A stretch of 64,000 nt of DNA, taken from positions 1-64,000 of the forward strand of contig JAGXKN010000001.1 in the NCBI GenBank assembly GCA_018335195.1, written 5' to 3'. Under the pieces are notes generated by a model, which worked only from the letters and a program-made list of their open reading frames with translations, did not search any database and had not been told where the DNA came from. How positions within the stretch are numbered: position 1 is the stretch's first letter; each line of letters starts with the position of its first letter. The stretch is from Desulfobacterales bacterium (GTDB taxonomy: Bacteria > Desulfobacterota > Desulfobacteria > Desulfobacterales > Desulfosalsimonadaceae). Positions 40,225 to 49,397 of this stretch are shown here, in pieces. The position numbers and the translations under genes were made by a program.

Positions 40225-42297
40225 ATGAAGGATTTGATTTCAGGAAAAAATTATGCGTTTGATACGGAAATCGGCCGGATCGTTTTATTGCTTTTTGCGG
40301 GCATTCTTTTTTTTACGGCCCCCGGGCTTGCAACGGCAGCGGATGCGCCGGTTTATAAACTCGACGACATCGTGGTGTCAACCACCCGGAATGAAATCCC
40401 GGTAAGCAATGCCGCCCAGAGCGTTACCGTGATCTCGGAAGACGATATCATGAGTTCCCCTTTTGAACGGGTGGAGGATATCATCCGGAGCGCCCCGGGC
40501 GTATACAATACCCGGCATTTCGGCACGCAAAGAAGCGGGGTGTCCAATCCCATCACCATTCGCGGGGCGGGCGGCAACCGGGTGCTGATGCTGGTCGACG
40601 GTGTCCCGCAGAACGCCAATTTCAACAACTCCATTGCCTGGGTGGCCTGGGGGCATATCCCCAAAGAGGCTATTGCGCGCATCGAAATCGTCAGGGGGCC
40701 CACATCCGCGATGTACGGCTCGGAAGGCATTGGCGGGGTGATTCACATTATCACGAAACAGCCGCAAAAACAGCGGCAGACCTCGGTGCGGGCCGAGGCC
40801 GGCACCTCTGACACCTACGCCGGCCACGGGTTTTTCAGCCAGAGATTTGACGATTTCGGCATGCTGGCTGCCGGCGGGTACGAGGAATCCGACGGATTTT
40901 ACATGACCCAAGATCCCGAGCCCTACGAAATCAAGCGGCACCGGGAAATCGGAAAAGTGTTCGGCAAGGCGAGCTATGATCTCGATGACATGTCCCGGCT
41001 TGATTTTTCGGCCCTTTATTACGACCACGAAACCGGGAAAGGCAGAAAGTTTTTTTATGACGAACTCCGGCTTGGTCAGTATGCACTGAATTACACCCGG
41101 CAGGCGGGCAGCGGCGCGGATATTAAAGGACTGCTGTATTATAACCGGGCGGACAAGACCGCCTTTCAGGACAGCGCCAAGGACGATTTTGCATCACTGT
41201 TTCGCAGAGAAGAATCGCCGTCAACCACCTGGGGCGCAGATCTGCAGACCACGCTGCCGGTTGCAGACCCGGCAACCCTGACGATCGGGGCGGCCTTTAA
41301 GGAGTCTTCATGGGATTATGACAATGAATATGTCAACAGTAACCGCGATGAAGGGGCCGAGGGCACGCAGCGGTACCTGTCGCCTTTTGCCAACATGGAC
41401 CTGGAGTTTTTCAAACAGCGACTGCTGGTCAATCTGGGGGCCAGATATGACTGGATCCGGACCTCGGACGGGGCGAACTGGGACGACGATCCGGATGCCG
41501 GAGATCCTTATCACAATACATACGGATCCGAAGAAAACAGCAGCTTTTCGCCAAAAATCGGCATTACCTGGCACCCGGACGAAAAAACCACCCTGCGGGC
41601 CTCGGCGGGCAAGGGTTTTCGCGCCCCAAGCCTGTTTGAGCTCTACAAGGTCCACGTGCGCCAGGGCGGCAAGTATTTCCGGCACGCCAACCCGGATCTG
41701 GAACCCGAAAAGATCTGGTCCTACGACGTCGGGGTGGACAGAAGCATTACGAACAGGCTTCAGGGCAGCCTGACCTACTATCAATCTTATGCCGAGGATT
41801 ATATCGGCACGCGGGTTACCAACACCTACGAACAGGGCGGACAAACGTATAAGGAATACATCCTGGACAACATCAGCGAAGTGGATATTCACGGGATTGA
41901 GGCGGAGCTGAACTGGTATCCTCGAATGGACCTGGATTTGTTTGTCAATTATACCTGGAATGTTTCCGCAATTGAAGAAAACCAGGCAGATCCGTTTGAG
42001 CAAGGCCAGTACCTGACCAACGACCCCCGGCACAAGTTCCACGCGGGGGCGATCTATCGCAATCCAAGAATCGTCAATGTCACCGTGGTCTGGAACCGCT
42101 ATATTGACAAGTATTATGATGTGGATGAAACCACCCAGGACAAGGACAGTTTCTGGAGTGTTGATCTGCGGGTTTCCCGGCGGTTTTTTGCCGGCCTGAG
42201 CGCTTATCTCAACATTGAAAATGTTTTTGACAGCGTTGACAATGAGGCCATTGCGCCCGGGGCGATTTACACGGGCGGGGTAAAATTTGAATTCTAA
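40225..42297 (+). CDS. TonB-dependent outer membrane receptor
   Basis: Outer-membrane receptor of 690 aa. Signal peptide at residues 20-40, a TonB-box-like DDIVVSTTRN, plug domain (about 50-165) with VTVISEDDIMSSPFERVEDIIRSAPGVYNT, ITIRGAGGNRVLMLVDGVPQN and IEIVRGPTSAMYGSEGIGGVIHIITK, then a beta barrel ending in Phe (GGVKFEF) as required for insertion. BtuB/CirA-like by plug. The two genes after it encode DUF4198-like periplasmic proteins often found with nickel or cobalt uptake, so a metal chelate is a likely ligand. RBS GGAGG 9 bases upstream. Confidence 0.92.
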   Translation: MKDLISGKNYAFDTEIGRIVLLLFAGILFFTAPGLATAADAPVYKLDDIVVSTTRNEIPVSNAAQSVTVISEDDIMSSPFERVEDIIRSAPGVYNTRHFGTQRSGVSNPITIRGAGGNRVLMLVDGVPQNANFNNSIAWVAWGHIPKEAIARIEIVRGPTSAMYGSEGIGGVIHIITKQPQKQRQTSVRAEAGTSDTYAGHGFFSQRFDDFGMLAAGGYEESDGFYMTQDPEPYEIKRHREIGKVFGKASYDLDDMSRLDFSALYYDHETGKGRKFFYDELRLGQYALNYTRQAGSGADIKGLLYYNRADKTAFQDSAKDDFASLFRREESPSTTWGADLQTTLPVADPATLTIGAAFKESSWDYDNEYVNSNRDEGAEGTQRYLSPFANMDLEFFKQRLLVNLGARYDWIRTSDGANWDDDPDAGDPYHNTYGSEENSSFSPKIGITWHPDEKTTLRASAGKGFRAPSLFELYKVHVRQGGKYFRHANPDLEPEKIWSYDVGVDRSITNRLQGSLTYYQSYAEDYIGTRVTNTYEQGGQTYKEYILDNISEVDIHGIEAELNWYPRMDLDLFVNYTWNVSAIEENQADPFEQGQYLTNDPRHKFHAGAIYRNPRIVNVTVVWNRYIDKYYDVDETTQDKDSFWSVDLRVSRRFFAGLSAYLNIENVFDSVDNEAIAPGAIYTGGVKFEF

Positions 42298-42317
42298 CAA
42301 AAAAAGGATGATTTTAA

Positions 42318-43031
42318 ATGCGGTTTGTAAACAAGATTCTGATATTGATGCTTCCGGTGCTGCTGTCTGCCATGCCGGCTTTCGGCCACCACCTCTGGGT
42401 AAGTGCTGATAACGGAAATTATACGGTCAACCGCGGTATCATTTCGGAGCGAACCGATACCTATGATCCCGCCTGCGTGCAGGCAATCAAGGCCTGGAAT
42501 AAAGACGGCAAGCCGCTTTCAGTGCACCGGATCAACAAGGACCAACAGGTGCAGTTTAAAACACAAGCCCCGGCTGCCCTGATCCGTGTTGTCTCCGAGT
42601 GGGGGAACCGGGTAAATACCACTCGCGGCAAAAAGCTGATGGATCGAAAACAAGCTGAAAAAGCCGGCCTGACCGTGATCAGCGCGTTTTTTTCAACCCA
42701 GTTTGCAAAAACCCTGTTGATCCCGTCCGAGCAGAATCTGAAGCCGCTGGGCATGAAGTTTGAAATCTTGCCGCAGCAAAGCCCGCTTTCGACGGAACCC
42801 GGACAACCGATTTCCTTTAAAGTCCTGTTTGAGGGCAAACCGCTTGAAAATACCGCTGTTTATACGCAGGCCGACCGGGCAATCCGTACCGATGCAAACG
42901 GGACGGCCCGGATTGCCTTTGCGGAAAAAGGCGTACATCTGCTTTATGCAAAACATCAGGTGCCGGATCAAAGCAACAGGCAACTGGATTATCAAAAATT
43001 CATGACATTTCTAACATTCGAGGTGCGATAA
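42318..43031 (+). CDS. DUF4198 periplasmic protein (NikM-like)
   Basis: Exported protein of 237 aa: signal peptide ending after FGHH, then a His-rich N-terminus (GHHLWVSADNG) that could bind metal, and a beta-sandwich domain ending with LLYAKHQVPDQ...TFLTFEVR. This matches the DUF4198 family, linked to cobalt/nickel uptake (NikM-like). RBS AAAAGGATG upstream. It follows the TonB receptor by 20 bases and precedes its partner by 5 bases. Confidence 0.82.
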   Translation: MRFVNKILILMLPVLLSAMPAFGHHLWVSADNGNYTVNRGIISERTDTYDPACVQAIKAWNKDGKPLSVHRINKDQQVQFKTQAPAALIRVVSEWGNRVNTTRGKKLMDRKQAEKAGLTVISAFFSTQFAKTLLIPSEQNLKPLGMKFEILPQQSPLSTEPGQPISFKVLFEGKPLENTAVYTQADRAIRTDANGTARIAFAEKGVHLLYAKHQVPDQSNRQLDYQKFMTFLTFEVR

Positions 43032-43036
43032 CGATT

Positions 43037-43501
43037 ATGCGATCAACGCGTTTGCTTTTAACTGTGATACTGATCATGGCCCTGCCGGCGGGTGCGGGCG
43101 CCCACGGCACGGATTACCGGGTCCTTGACGAAGCCCGGGTGGTTGCCGCGGAATTTTTCTACTCGGACAAGGAGCCCATGCGATATGCCGAGGTGCTGGT
43201 GTTTAGTCCCGAAAACCGGGAAGTGGAGTATCAAAACGGCAGAACCGATCAAAACGGCAGGTTTGCATTCTGCCCGGAAACAGCCGGAAAATGGCAGATT
43301 CACGTCAACGACGGCATGGGCCACGCCGTTCGCGCCGAAATCCCGGTCGATTCCCCGGAGACCGGCAGCAAGGAAGTCAAGGGGCTATCGGATAAAAAAC
43401 CCCTTGCGGCCACGTCCAGATGGATAAAAATCCTCCTTGGCCTGAGCCTCATGCTGAATCTTTTCCTGGGAATCTATGTCAAGAAAAAGGGGGCCGCATA
43501 G
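43037..43501 (+). CDS. membrane-anchored periplasmic protein (NikL-like)
   Basis: Protein of 154 aa with a signal peptide (ALPAGAGAHG), a beta-sandwich domain containing EPMRYAEVLVFSPENREVEYQNGRTDQNGRFAFCPETAGKWQIHVNDGMGHAV, and a C-terminal membrane helix (about 131-150) ending in KKKGAA. The layout resembles NikL-type accessory proteins. It starts 5 bases after the DUF4198 gene. No ATPase or permease for nickel is next to it. Confidence 0.75.
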   Translation: MRSTRLLLTVILIMALPAGAGAHGTDYRVLDEARVVAAEFFYSDKEPMRYAEVLVFSPENREVEYQNGRTDQNGRFAFCPETAGKWQIHVNDGMGHAVRAEIPVDSPETGSKEVKGLSDKKPLAATSRWIKILLGLSLMLNLFLGIYVKKKGAA

Positions 43502-43972
43502 ATATTTCAAAAAGTAAGCGCTTCCCTGCCACTCCAGGTCTTGCCCGTTTTCATAAAATCCAAACGATTATGACTTCTTTTCTCAGGGCGGAGAAATTGT
43601 CTTGACTATTAGGCCCGCCATGGGACAATTTTTGCGAGCGCATCAAATTCTAAAAGGTTGAAAAATACTGTCAGATCGGGGCGGTATCAGGAAGACGCAG
43701 CAAGCTGCTTACCTGCCGGTGTGGATCGAAAACCAGGCGGCCGCCGGAGATGAAAAGCGTATGATCGGGTGGATTTTCTCGCTTTGAAAACGCTGCAGCG
43801 TTTCATCGCCGGAAAAACAGCGATTTTTGCGAAAATTCCTGCATGCGGAAATGTGCATTGTTCGGGCAGGTGTTGATAAAAAATCAAGCAATATCCTTGT
43901 ATTCCTTGACCTTCCGATAAACTTGCCGATATTGTTAATATAAAAACAAAGGCACAATACAAGGCGGCCGGA
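43502..43972. other. 471-base intergenic region with promoter signals
   Basis: No convincing protein gene. TTGACT at 43602-43607 with GACAAT at 43624-43629 (16-base spacing) is a fair promoter, yet lies more than 340 bases from the next start. A perfect 16-base palindrome AAACGCTGCAGCGTTT is at 43788-43803. A second weak promoter (TTGACC at 43906, GATATT at 43928) is nearer the PilZ-REC gene. A long leader or small RNA is possible. Confidence 0.4.
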
Positions 43973-45856
43973 ATGAACACAAACAATGCCCAGGACAGCC
44001 TCAGGGAAAAACGGAGGTATATACGAATCAATACCTCGAATTTTATAGAATATATTTTGTATGATGAAAAACAAAACAAGCTGGAGCGCGGTGAAGGGCG
44101 AACGTTGAATCTGAGTCAGGGCGGGGCCCTGCTGGAAACCCAGAAACCCCTGCTTGGTTCATTTGTCGTAATTTTCGCATCAGTCTCAAAGAAAAACAAC
44201 CTGCAGGTAAAAGGACGGATCGTACATACCCGCAAACCAGATAATTCCAGTTTTTTCCTGACCGGAATCGAATTTGTTGACACCAGAGATGAACAGATAA
44301 ATGACCTTATTGCATTTGTAAAGGCCTACAGCTCCTGCACGAAAGTCATGGTCATTGACGATGACCCGACAACGCGCTCGTTTCTGGAAAACATTTTGCG
44401 CAAGCGGGAGTTCCAGACGCTGCAGGCGCAAAACGGAAAGATCGCCCTGAATGAAATACAATCCGCACCGCCGGACCTCATCATCTCCGATGTCATGATG
44501 CCGGAAATGGGCGGCTTTGAGCTCTGTGAAAAGCTGCGCCAGTCCCCGGCCACCGCTGATATTCCATTTATCTTCCTTTCGGTCAAAGATGACCCGGTGG
44601 ATCAGCTTAAGGGATTGCGCATGGGGGCGGACGAATATCTGGTGAAGCCGTTTAAATCCACCGAAATTCTGCAGGCCGTGACCCGAGTGATGGAAAAGTC
44701 CGCACGGCTTAAGGGTTTGCGGGCGGATGTGGATATTGAAGGCAATCTCGCACGCATCGGCTTAATCGAGGTGATCCAGATGATTGAATTCAATGAAAAA
44801 ACCGGCACACTTTTTCTGCTGTCTCCCGCCAACAGAGTTAAAGGCGCTGTTTATATCAAAGAAGGACAGGTGGTCAACGCGGTTTCCGGAGACCTTGACG
44901 GAGAAGATGCGTTTTATGACCTTGCCGGACAAACCGAAGGATTTTTCAAATTCAACATCCAGGAAACGATCCTGAGCAACAAGATCCGACAGAAGAACAT
45001 GAATCTTCTGATGGAGGCTTCCCGCCTGCTCGACGAGGCGGCCGCCCTCCGGTCCATGATCAGCGAAGCGGATGTCCGGCTCATTCTGTTAACATCTGCG
45101 GTGCCGCGCCATGTCGTCGATCGGATTCCGGCAGAAGTGCTCCGCAGCATAATGAATCTTATCAGAAGCGGCAGAACCGTTAACGAAATTCAAAACAATG
45201 CCGGCATAAGCAGACTGCGGGCATCTGCCGTGCTCGCAGAACTGATCAACTGCGGAATCCTTGCCGAACACAAGGCCGACCGACAGACCGGCCCGCAAAT
45301 TTTACCGGAAACCGCCGGAACGCTGCAGGAAGATGAAGGCCTGAAAGGAACGCTAGTCAAGATGCTCGAGCGCATGGAGAAAAACTCTTTTACCGGCACG
45401 ATCAGCGTTCAGGGGCGCTCGGAACCAGCGGCCATTTACATGGTCGATGGAATGATTGTCAACGCCACGTTCGGGAAAGCAACCGGGAGAAAGGCGCTTT
45501 TCCGGATATTCTCCGAGCGCGGCGGTACCTGCAGCAAAACCAAAGGCCCGGTTAAAACAGACAGGCGCATTGATGCATACCTCTCGGATTTGCTCAGGGA
45601 TGCCGGGGCTGAAATCGTGTGGCGGAAAAACCTGAACACGGATTTTTCCGGCGTAAGCATCATGCTTTCCGAAAACAGCACGGAACAGCAAAGCGCCCTT
45701 CAGACGGATCCGCATAAATCCGGCCTGCTGCGAGCAATTCGCGAAAATTCGAACTTAAAAGACATTATCGAGTCCAGTCCCTTCCCTGATCTGGAGACCT
45801 GCCGCCTGATAGACCAATGGCGCAAAAAGGGCGTTCTGCTGTTTAAACGCTTATAA
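43973..45856 (+). CDS. PilZ-REC-DUF4388 regulatory protein
   Basis: Cytoplasmic protein of 627 aa. PilZ domain (about 8-105) with REKRR at 11-15 and NLSQGG at 46-51, the two c-di-GMP binding motifs. Receiver domain (about 122-240) with acidic DDD at 129-131 and phosphoacceptor Asp173 in ISDVMMPEMGG. Then two DUF4388 domains (about 255-345 and 455-540) flanking a helical, winged-helix-like part (RTVNEIQNNAGISRLRASAVLAELINCGIL). No output domain is recognised. It could couple c-di-GMP and phosphorylation to motility or attachment. Confidence 0.88.
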   Translation: MNTNNAQDSLREKRRYIRINTSNFIEYILYDEKQNKLERGEGRTLNLSQGGALLETQKPLLGSFVVIFASVSKKNNLQVKGRIVHTRKPDNSSFFLTGIEFVDTRDEQINDLIAFVKAYSSCTKVMVIDDDPTTRSFLENILRKREFQTLQAQNGKIALNEIQSAPPDLIISDVMMPEMGGFELCEKLRQSPATADIPFIFLSVKDDPVDQLKGLRMGADEYLVKPFKSTEILQAVTRVMEKSARLKGLRADVDIEGNLARIGLIEVIQMIEFNEKTGTLFLLSPANRVKGAVYIKEGQVVNAVSGDLDGEDAFYDLAGQTEGFFKFNIQETILSNKIRQKNMNLLMEASRLLDEAAALRSMISEADVRLILLTSAVPRHVVDRIPAEVLRSIMNLIRSGRTVNEIQNNAGISRLRASAVLAELINCGILAEHKADRQTGPQILPETAGTLQEDEGLKGTLVKMLERMEKNSFTGTISVQGRSEPAAIYMVDGMIVNATFGKATGRKALFRIFSERGGTCSKTKGPVKTDRRIDAYLSDLLRDAGAEIVWRKNLNTDFSGVSIMLSENSTEQQSALQTDPHKSGLLRAIRENSNLKDIIESSPFPDLETCRLIDQWRKKGVLLFKRL

Positions 45857-46203
45857 ATTCGCATCTTCAGCAATGCCCGGGCACCGAAAGGAACGCAAGG
45901 AATGAATTACAAACAATATATGCGGGAAGATATTGCAAAAAAGATACGACAGGTGCTGGATGGGGAAAAGGTTGAAGATGAAATAAAAAAGCCGCATAAT
46001 CAGGTTTAAGGCAGCTTGGCCGGGTCTGCTCCGCCTGGCTTGAGCCATGAGAGGGGGGCGGCTCTGCCCGGGAAATCCTGAGTTGCGCCGTCATACCTGA
46101 TTTGTGCCAAAGAACCGCCTTGACTACAGGGTCCTTCATGGTTTTTAATATGGCGTAATTGAAACCGAAACCCGGATAAGCATCCAAGAAGAAAGGAGCG
46201 CAC
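45857..46203. other. 347-base gap between regulator and BKACE gene
   Basis: Holds the small frame at 45902-46009 described separately. The remainder, 46010-46203, shows no gene and no clear promoter; GAAAGGAG just before 46204 is the RBS of the next gene. Confidence 0.4.
45902..46009 (+). CDS. possible small protein, 35 aa
   Basis: Open frame for a charged 35-residue helical peptide beginning MNYKQYMREDIAKKIRQVLDG. AAAGGA lies 9 bases upstream of the ATG. It follows the PilZ-REC gene by 45 bases on the same strand. The size makes the call uncertain. Confidence 0.35.
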   Translation: MNYKQYMREDIAKKIRQVLDGEKVEDEIKKPHNQV

Positions 46204-47082
46204 ATGCGCACAAACAACAAAGTCGTTCTCACCGCAGCAATCACCGGCGTGCTTACCAGTCCGAAGAAATTTAATGTGCCGGTCACCCCCGAAGAGATGG
46301 CCGATGCCACGGAGCAGGCGTATAACCAGGGAGCAACGATTGTGCACACCCATTTCAGAGATCAAAAAGAGGGTATGGGCGAAATGCCCACTTGGGATCT
46401 GGACACTGTCGGTGATATCCTCTCGGCCATCAGGGAAAGGGTTCCGGACATCATCATTTGCATGAGTACCGGCGTGATGGGCAACGATATATCCGGTCCC
46501 CTGGCGTGTCTTGAAAAATTCAAGCCGCAGATGGCTGCGTGCAATGCCGGTTCCCTGAACTATTTAAAAGTAAGAAAAGATGGAAACTGGGCATGGCCGC
46601 CCCTGATGTTTGACAATCCGGTTGAAAAAATAAACCGTTTTCTAGAAGTTATGAATGAAAATAACGTGATCCCCGAATTCGAGTGTTTTGATACCGGAAT
46701 TGTCAGAAGCGTAAAAATGTTTAAGGCCAATGGCATGTTTAAAGGAGATGCCCACGTATCTTTTGTGATGGGCGTGGACAGCGGCATGCCTGCAAATCCG
46801 GATCTTTTGCCGATATTGATTGAAGAACTTCCCGAAAATGCCCTGTTTCAAACCATCGCAACCGGATCCATGCGGGAGAACATATGGCGCGTGCATCGGC
46901 GGAGCCTGGAGCTGGGCGGAAACGTACGAACCGGAATGGAGGATACTTTTTATCTGCCAAACGGCGAGAAAGCAAGAGACAATGGCGAACTCGTCGAGGC
47001 CCTGGCCAATATCGCAAAGGAAGTCGGAAGAGAGGTGGCCACACCGGAAGAAGCGCACCGGATAATGGGTATTAACGCCTGA
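46204..47082 (+). CDS. beta-keto acid cleavage enzyme (BKACE, DUF849)
   Basis: TIM-barrel zinc enzyme of 292 aa of the BKACE family (Kce-like), which splits a beta-keto acid with acetyl-CoA into acetoacetate and a CoA ester. Zinc-binding His48 and His50 in IVHTHFRD, the catalytic Glu region VIPEFECFDTG, and LGGNVRTGMEDTFYL near the C-terminus are all present. RBS AAAGGAG 6 bases upstream. It is convergent with the DUF401 permease and near badI-badH, fitting organic acid degradation. Exact substrate unknown. Confidence 0.9.
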   Translation: MRTNNKVVLTAAITGVLTSPKKFNVPVTPEEMADATEQAYNQGATIVHTHFRDQKEGMGEMPTWDLDTVGDILSAIRERVPDIIICMSTGVMGNDISGPLACLEKFKPQMAACNAGSLNYLKVRKDGNWAWPPLMFDNPVEKINRFLEVMNENNVIPEFECFDTGIVRSVKMFKANGMFKGDAHVSFVMGVDSGMPANPDLLPILIEELPENALFQTIATGSMRENIWRVHRRSLELGGNVRTGMEDTFYLPNGEKARDNGELVEALANIAKEVGREVATPEEAHRIMGINA

Positions 47083-47092
47083 TTTATGATTC

Positions 47093-47142
47093 ATCACCTG
47101 CCGGGATCAAGTCCGGCGGCGGACTTGATCCCGGCAGGTGAT
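47093..47142. terminator. perfect 23-bp inverted repeat between convergent genes
   Basis: The arm starting ATCACCTGCCGGGATCAAGT (47093) continues to 47115 and is exactly repeated in reverse complement at 47120-47142, with a 4-base loop GCGG. It lies 10 bases after the BKACE stop and 8 bases before the permease stop. T-runs on either side are poor, yet the length and position suggest a bidirectional terminator. Confidence 0.7.
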
Positions 47143-47149
47143 CTTTCCA

Positions 47150-48451
47150 TCAGCCTTTCCAGTAGCACAGCATTTCAAAATAAACCACGGCACCGATCAC
47201 CAAAGACAGCAACGGCACAAGCATGATTGTGTAAACCGGGATGAGGGTTGTCCGGAAGTATTGGTTTGACAGGAGAAAACAAAGGTGCAGCGGTGATACG
47301 AGCACGCCCGCAAAGCCGCTGGCAAGTGCCAGCATCAGGTATGGCAGCAGCAGGGCATTGTTTCCCATCGTGTCGATCAATGAGATTAAAATCGGAAAAG
47401 TCGTGCCCACAAAAGCAATCGTAATGCCCGCCACGCCGCCGACAATAAACGGCAGCAACATGGTTATGGGCAATAAGGGCATATCCCAGCGCAGCATTTC
47501 CCGGCTGACCTGGGCCACCGCATGACTGTCTTCCAGAATGCCCTTAAAAATCAATATTGCCGCTACCATGTAGACCATTTTGACCAGGGCCGGATTTTTA
47601 ACGATGCGCCAACGGGTGTTCCAATCCATGCGATTTGCCCGCCACACCCAAAACAGCGCAATCAACAAAGCCAGTATGAGACCGGTCTCTTTGGCGACCG
47701 ATAGCAGGGGCGGGGCAAACAACCCGGAAAAAAGCAGGCCCAGAAGCAATCCGAACACGATTACAAAAACGATGGGGGCCAGTTCTTTTAAAAACGGCAG
47801 GACCGCCTTTCGCGGTCCGGTTGCCACGGGTACGGCAATCAGCCCGCGAAGCGGCCAATACCCGGCTACCAGTGCAACGATCGTCAAAGGCCCGGTAAAA
47901 GCCACCAGGCGCCACAGATCCACGTCTGCCAGTGCCGTGGTCAATAAAATCCCGGGATATAAGGGCCACCAATACTCCCAGATATGCCGGAACCAATAGT
48001 TGATATAGCTCAAATGCGCCGATGACAGCCGGTGTTCGTGCCCCAGGTTTTTGACCATGGGCGCCGAGAAAATGGCCCCGCCCGGCATGGGCAGCAATCC
48101 GATCAATGCCGGAAAGGTGACCAGGTTCACCTTCGGATTTCGGATCAAGCCCTTGAACCGTTCCAGCAGACGGGTCATCTGGCCCGAATTTTCAAGGCAG
48201 TGGCTGAGCACCAGGATCAATGAAACCACCGCGGCCAGGCTCAAGGTCTTGGGATGCATCAGGGCCAGACCCATTGAACGGGCGATGGCCAGCGGTCCCA
48301 TGCCGAAAACAATACCCAGCCCGAGCGATCCGGCCAAAAAAGCATTGCCCAGCGACCAGTTGCGCTTGATAATCAACAGGACCAGAACAAAGATCAGCGC
48401 AATGCGCACAACGGCGGGTATGGCATCAATCCAAGCAAAAACGGCGTCCAA
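47150..48451 (-). CDS. DUF401-family permease
   Basis: Polytopic membrane protein of 433 aa with about ten or eleven helices. The segments LLPMPGGAIFSAPMVKNLG and YINYWFRHIWEYWWPLYPG are typical of the DUF401 family in the ion-transporter/citrate-transporter group. Possibly an organic acid or anion transporter. It lies upstream of nothing on its own strand at the 3' side and 124 bases downstream of badI, so co-transcription with badH-badI is possible. Confidence 0.85.
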   Translation of the reverse strand: MDAVFAWIDAIPAVVRIALIFVLVLLIIKRNWSLGNAFLAGSLGLGIVFGMGPLAIARSMGLALMHPKTLSLAAVVSLILVLSHCLENSGQMTRLLERFKGLIRNPKVNLVTFPALIGLLPMPGGAIFSAPMVKNLGHEHRLSSAHLSYINYWFRHIWEYWWPLYPGILLTTALADVDLWRLVAFTGPLTIVALVAGYWPLRGLIAVPVATGPRKAVLPFLKELAPIVFVIVFGLLLGLLFSGLFAPPLLSVAKETGLILALLIALFWVWRANRMDWNTRWRIVKNPALVKMVYMVAAILIFKGILEDSHAVAQVSREMLRWDMPLLPITMLLPFIVGGVAGITIAFVGTTFPILISLIDTMGNNALLLPYLMLALASGFAGVLVSPLHLCFLLSNQYFRTTLIPVYTIMLVPLLSLVIGAVVYFEMLCYWKG

Positions 48452-48575
48452 TGCAAAATCCTCACATCCTTGCGCTCACCCCGTGCGGCAGAAGGCATGA
48501 TTTCAAAAAATAGACAGTTATCCGAAGCTCTCAGGACATAAAAGCAAAAAATCTGAAAAGATGTTGAATCCGGAT

Positions 48576-49370
48576 TTACTTGCGATATTTGGAAAACTCC
48601 GGTTTCCGCTTTTCCATGAATGCGTTTTTGCCTTCCACGGACTCGTCGGTTCCGTAAAACAGGCTCAGGCCGCCCACCCCCAGTTGGGTGACCCCAGAGA
48701 CCCCGTCGGTTTCGGCGTGAAAGGCGTACTTGATCATTTTCAGCGCGGTCGGGCTCTTTTCCAGCACTTCTGCGCACCACTTACCCACTTCCGCGTCAAG
48801 CTGATCAAAGGGCACCACCGCATTGACCAGTCCCATGTCCAAAGCCTCCTGCGCCGTATACAGCCGGCACATGTACCAGATTTCCTTGGCCTTCTTCAGT
48901 CCCACGCACCGGACCAGGTCGCCGGTACCGTATCCGGGATCAAAACTGCCGACCTTGGGACCGGCCTGGCCGAGTTTGGCGGATTCAGCCGCAATGGACA
49001 TGTCACAGACAACCTGGAATACGTTTCCTCCGCCTACGGCGTATCCGTTGACCCTGGCAATGACGGGTTTCGGGATTGTACGGATCAAATTGGAAACCGT
49101 CTGCCAAGCGACTTCCACCGGCAGGGCTGCAATCGTTCCGGCATATCCGCCCTTGTCCCGGATGGACTGATCGCCGCCGGTGCAAAATGCCTTTTCCCCG
49201 GCACCGGTAAACACCACCACGCCGATACTGTTGTCCACCCAGGCATCGGTTAAGGCCTGGTGCAGTTCCATGAGCGTCTGAGGCGTGCAGGCATTGTACT
49301 TTTCAGGCCGGTTGATGGTGACTCGTGCCACGCCCTGGCTTTTTTCATAAATGACTTCTTCAAAGTTCAT
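48576..49370 (-). CDS. badI: 2-ketocyclohexanecarboxyl-CoA hydrolase (BadI-like)
   Basis: Crotonase-fold ring-cleaving hydrolase of 264 aa related to MenB. BadI-like features are FEEVIYEKSQGVARVTINRPEKYNA, AFCTGGDQS, NGYAVGGGNVFQVVCDM, GSFDPGYGTGDLVR, AKEIWYMC and the ending EKRKPEFSKYRK. BadI opens the alicyclic ring of 2-ketocyclohexanecarboxyl-CoA to pimelyl-CoA. AGGAGG is 7 bases before the ATG. MenB (naphthoate synthase) is the main alternative, but the neighbour is a BadH-like dehydrogenase. Confidence 0.82.
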   Translation of the reverse strand: MNFEEVIYEKSQGVARVTINRPEKYNACTPQTLMELHQALTDAWVDNSIGVVVFTGAGEKAFCTGGDQSIRDKGGYAGTIAALPVEVAWQTVSNLIRTIPKPVIARVNGYAVGGGNVFQVVCDMSIAAESAKLGQAGPKVGSFDPGYGTGDLVRCVGLKKAKEIWYMCRLYTAQEALDMGLVNAVVPFDQLDAEVGKWCAEVLEKSPTALKMIKYAFHAETDGVSGVTQLGVGGLSLFYGTDESVEGKNAFMEKRKPEFSKYRK

Positions 49371-49397
49371 GCGGGCCTCCTTTTCCGAAATGGTTTT

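Noticed and set aside
43687-44079. Minus-strand frames of 120-130 codons upstream of the PilZ gene
   Set aside because: Two overlapping frames with no RBS, low-quality translations, extending over the real start of the plus-strand gene.
47093-47142. Terminal repeat of an insertion sequence
   Set aside because: No transposase and no second copy within the window; it fits a structure between convergent genes better.
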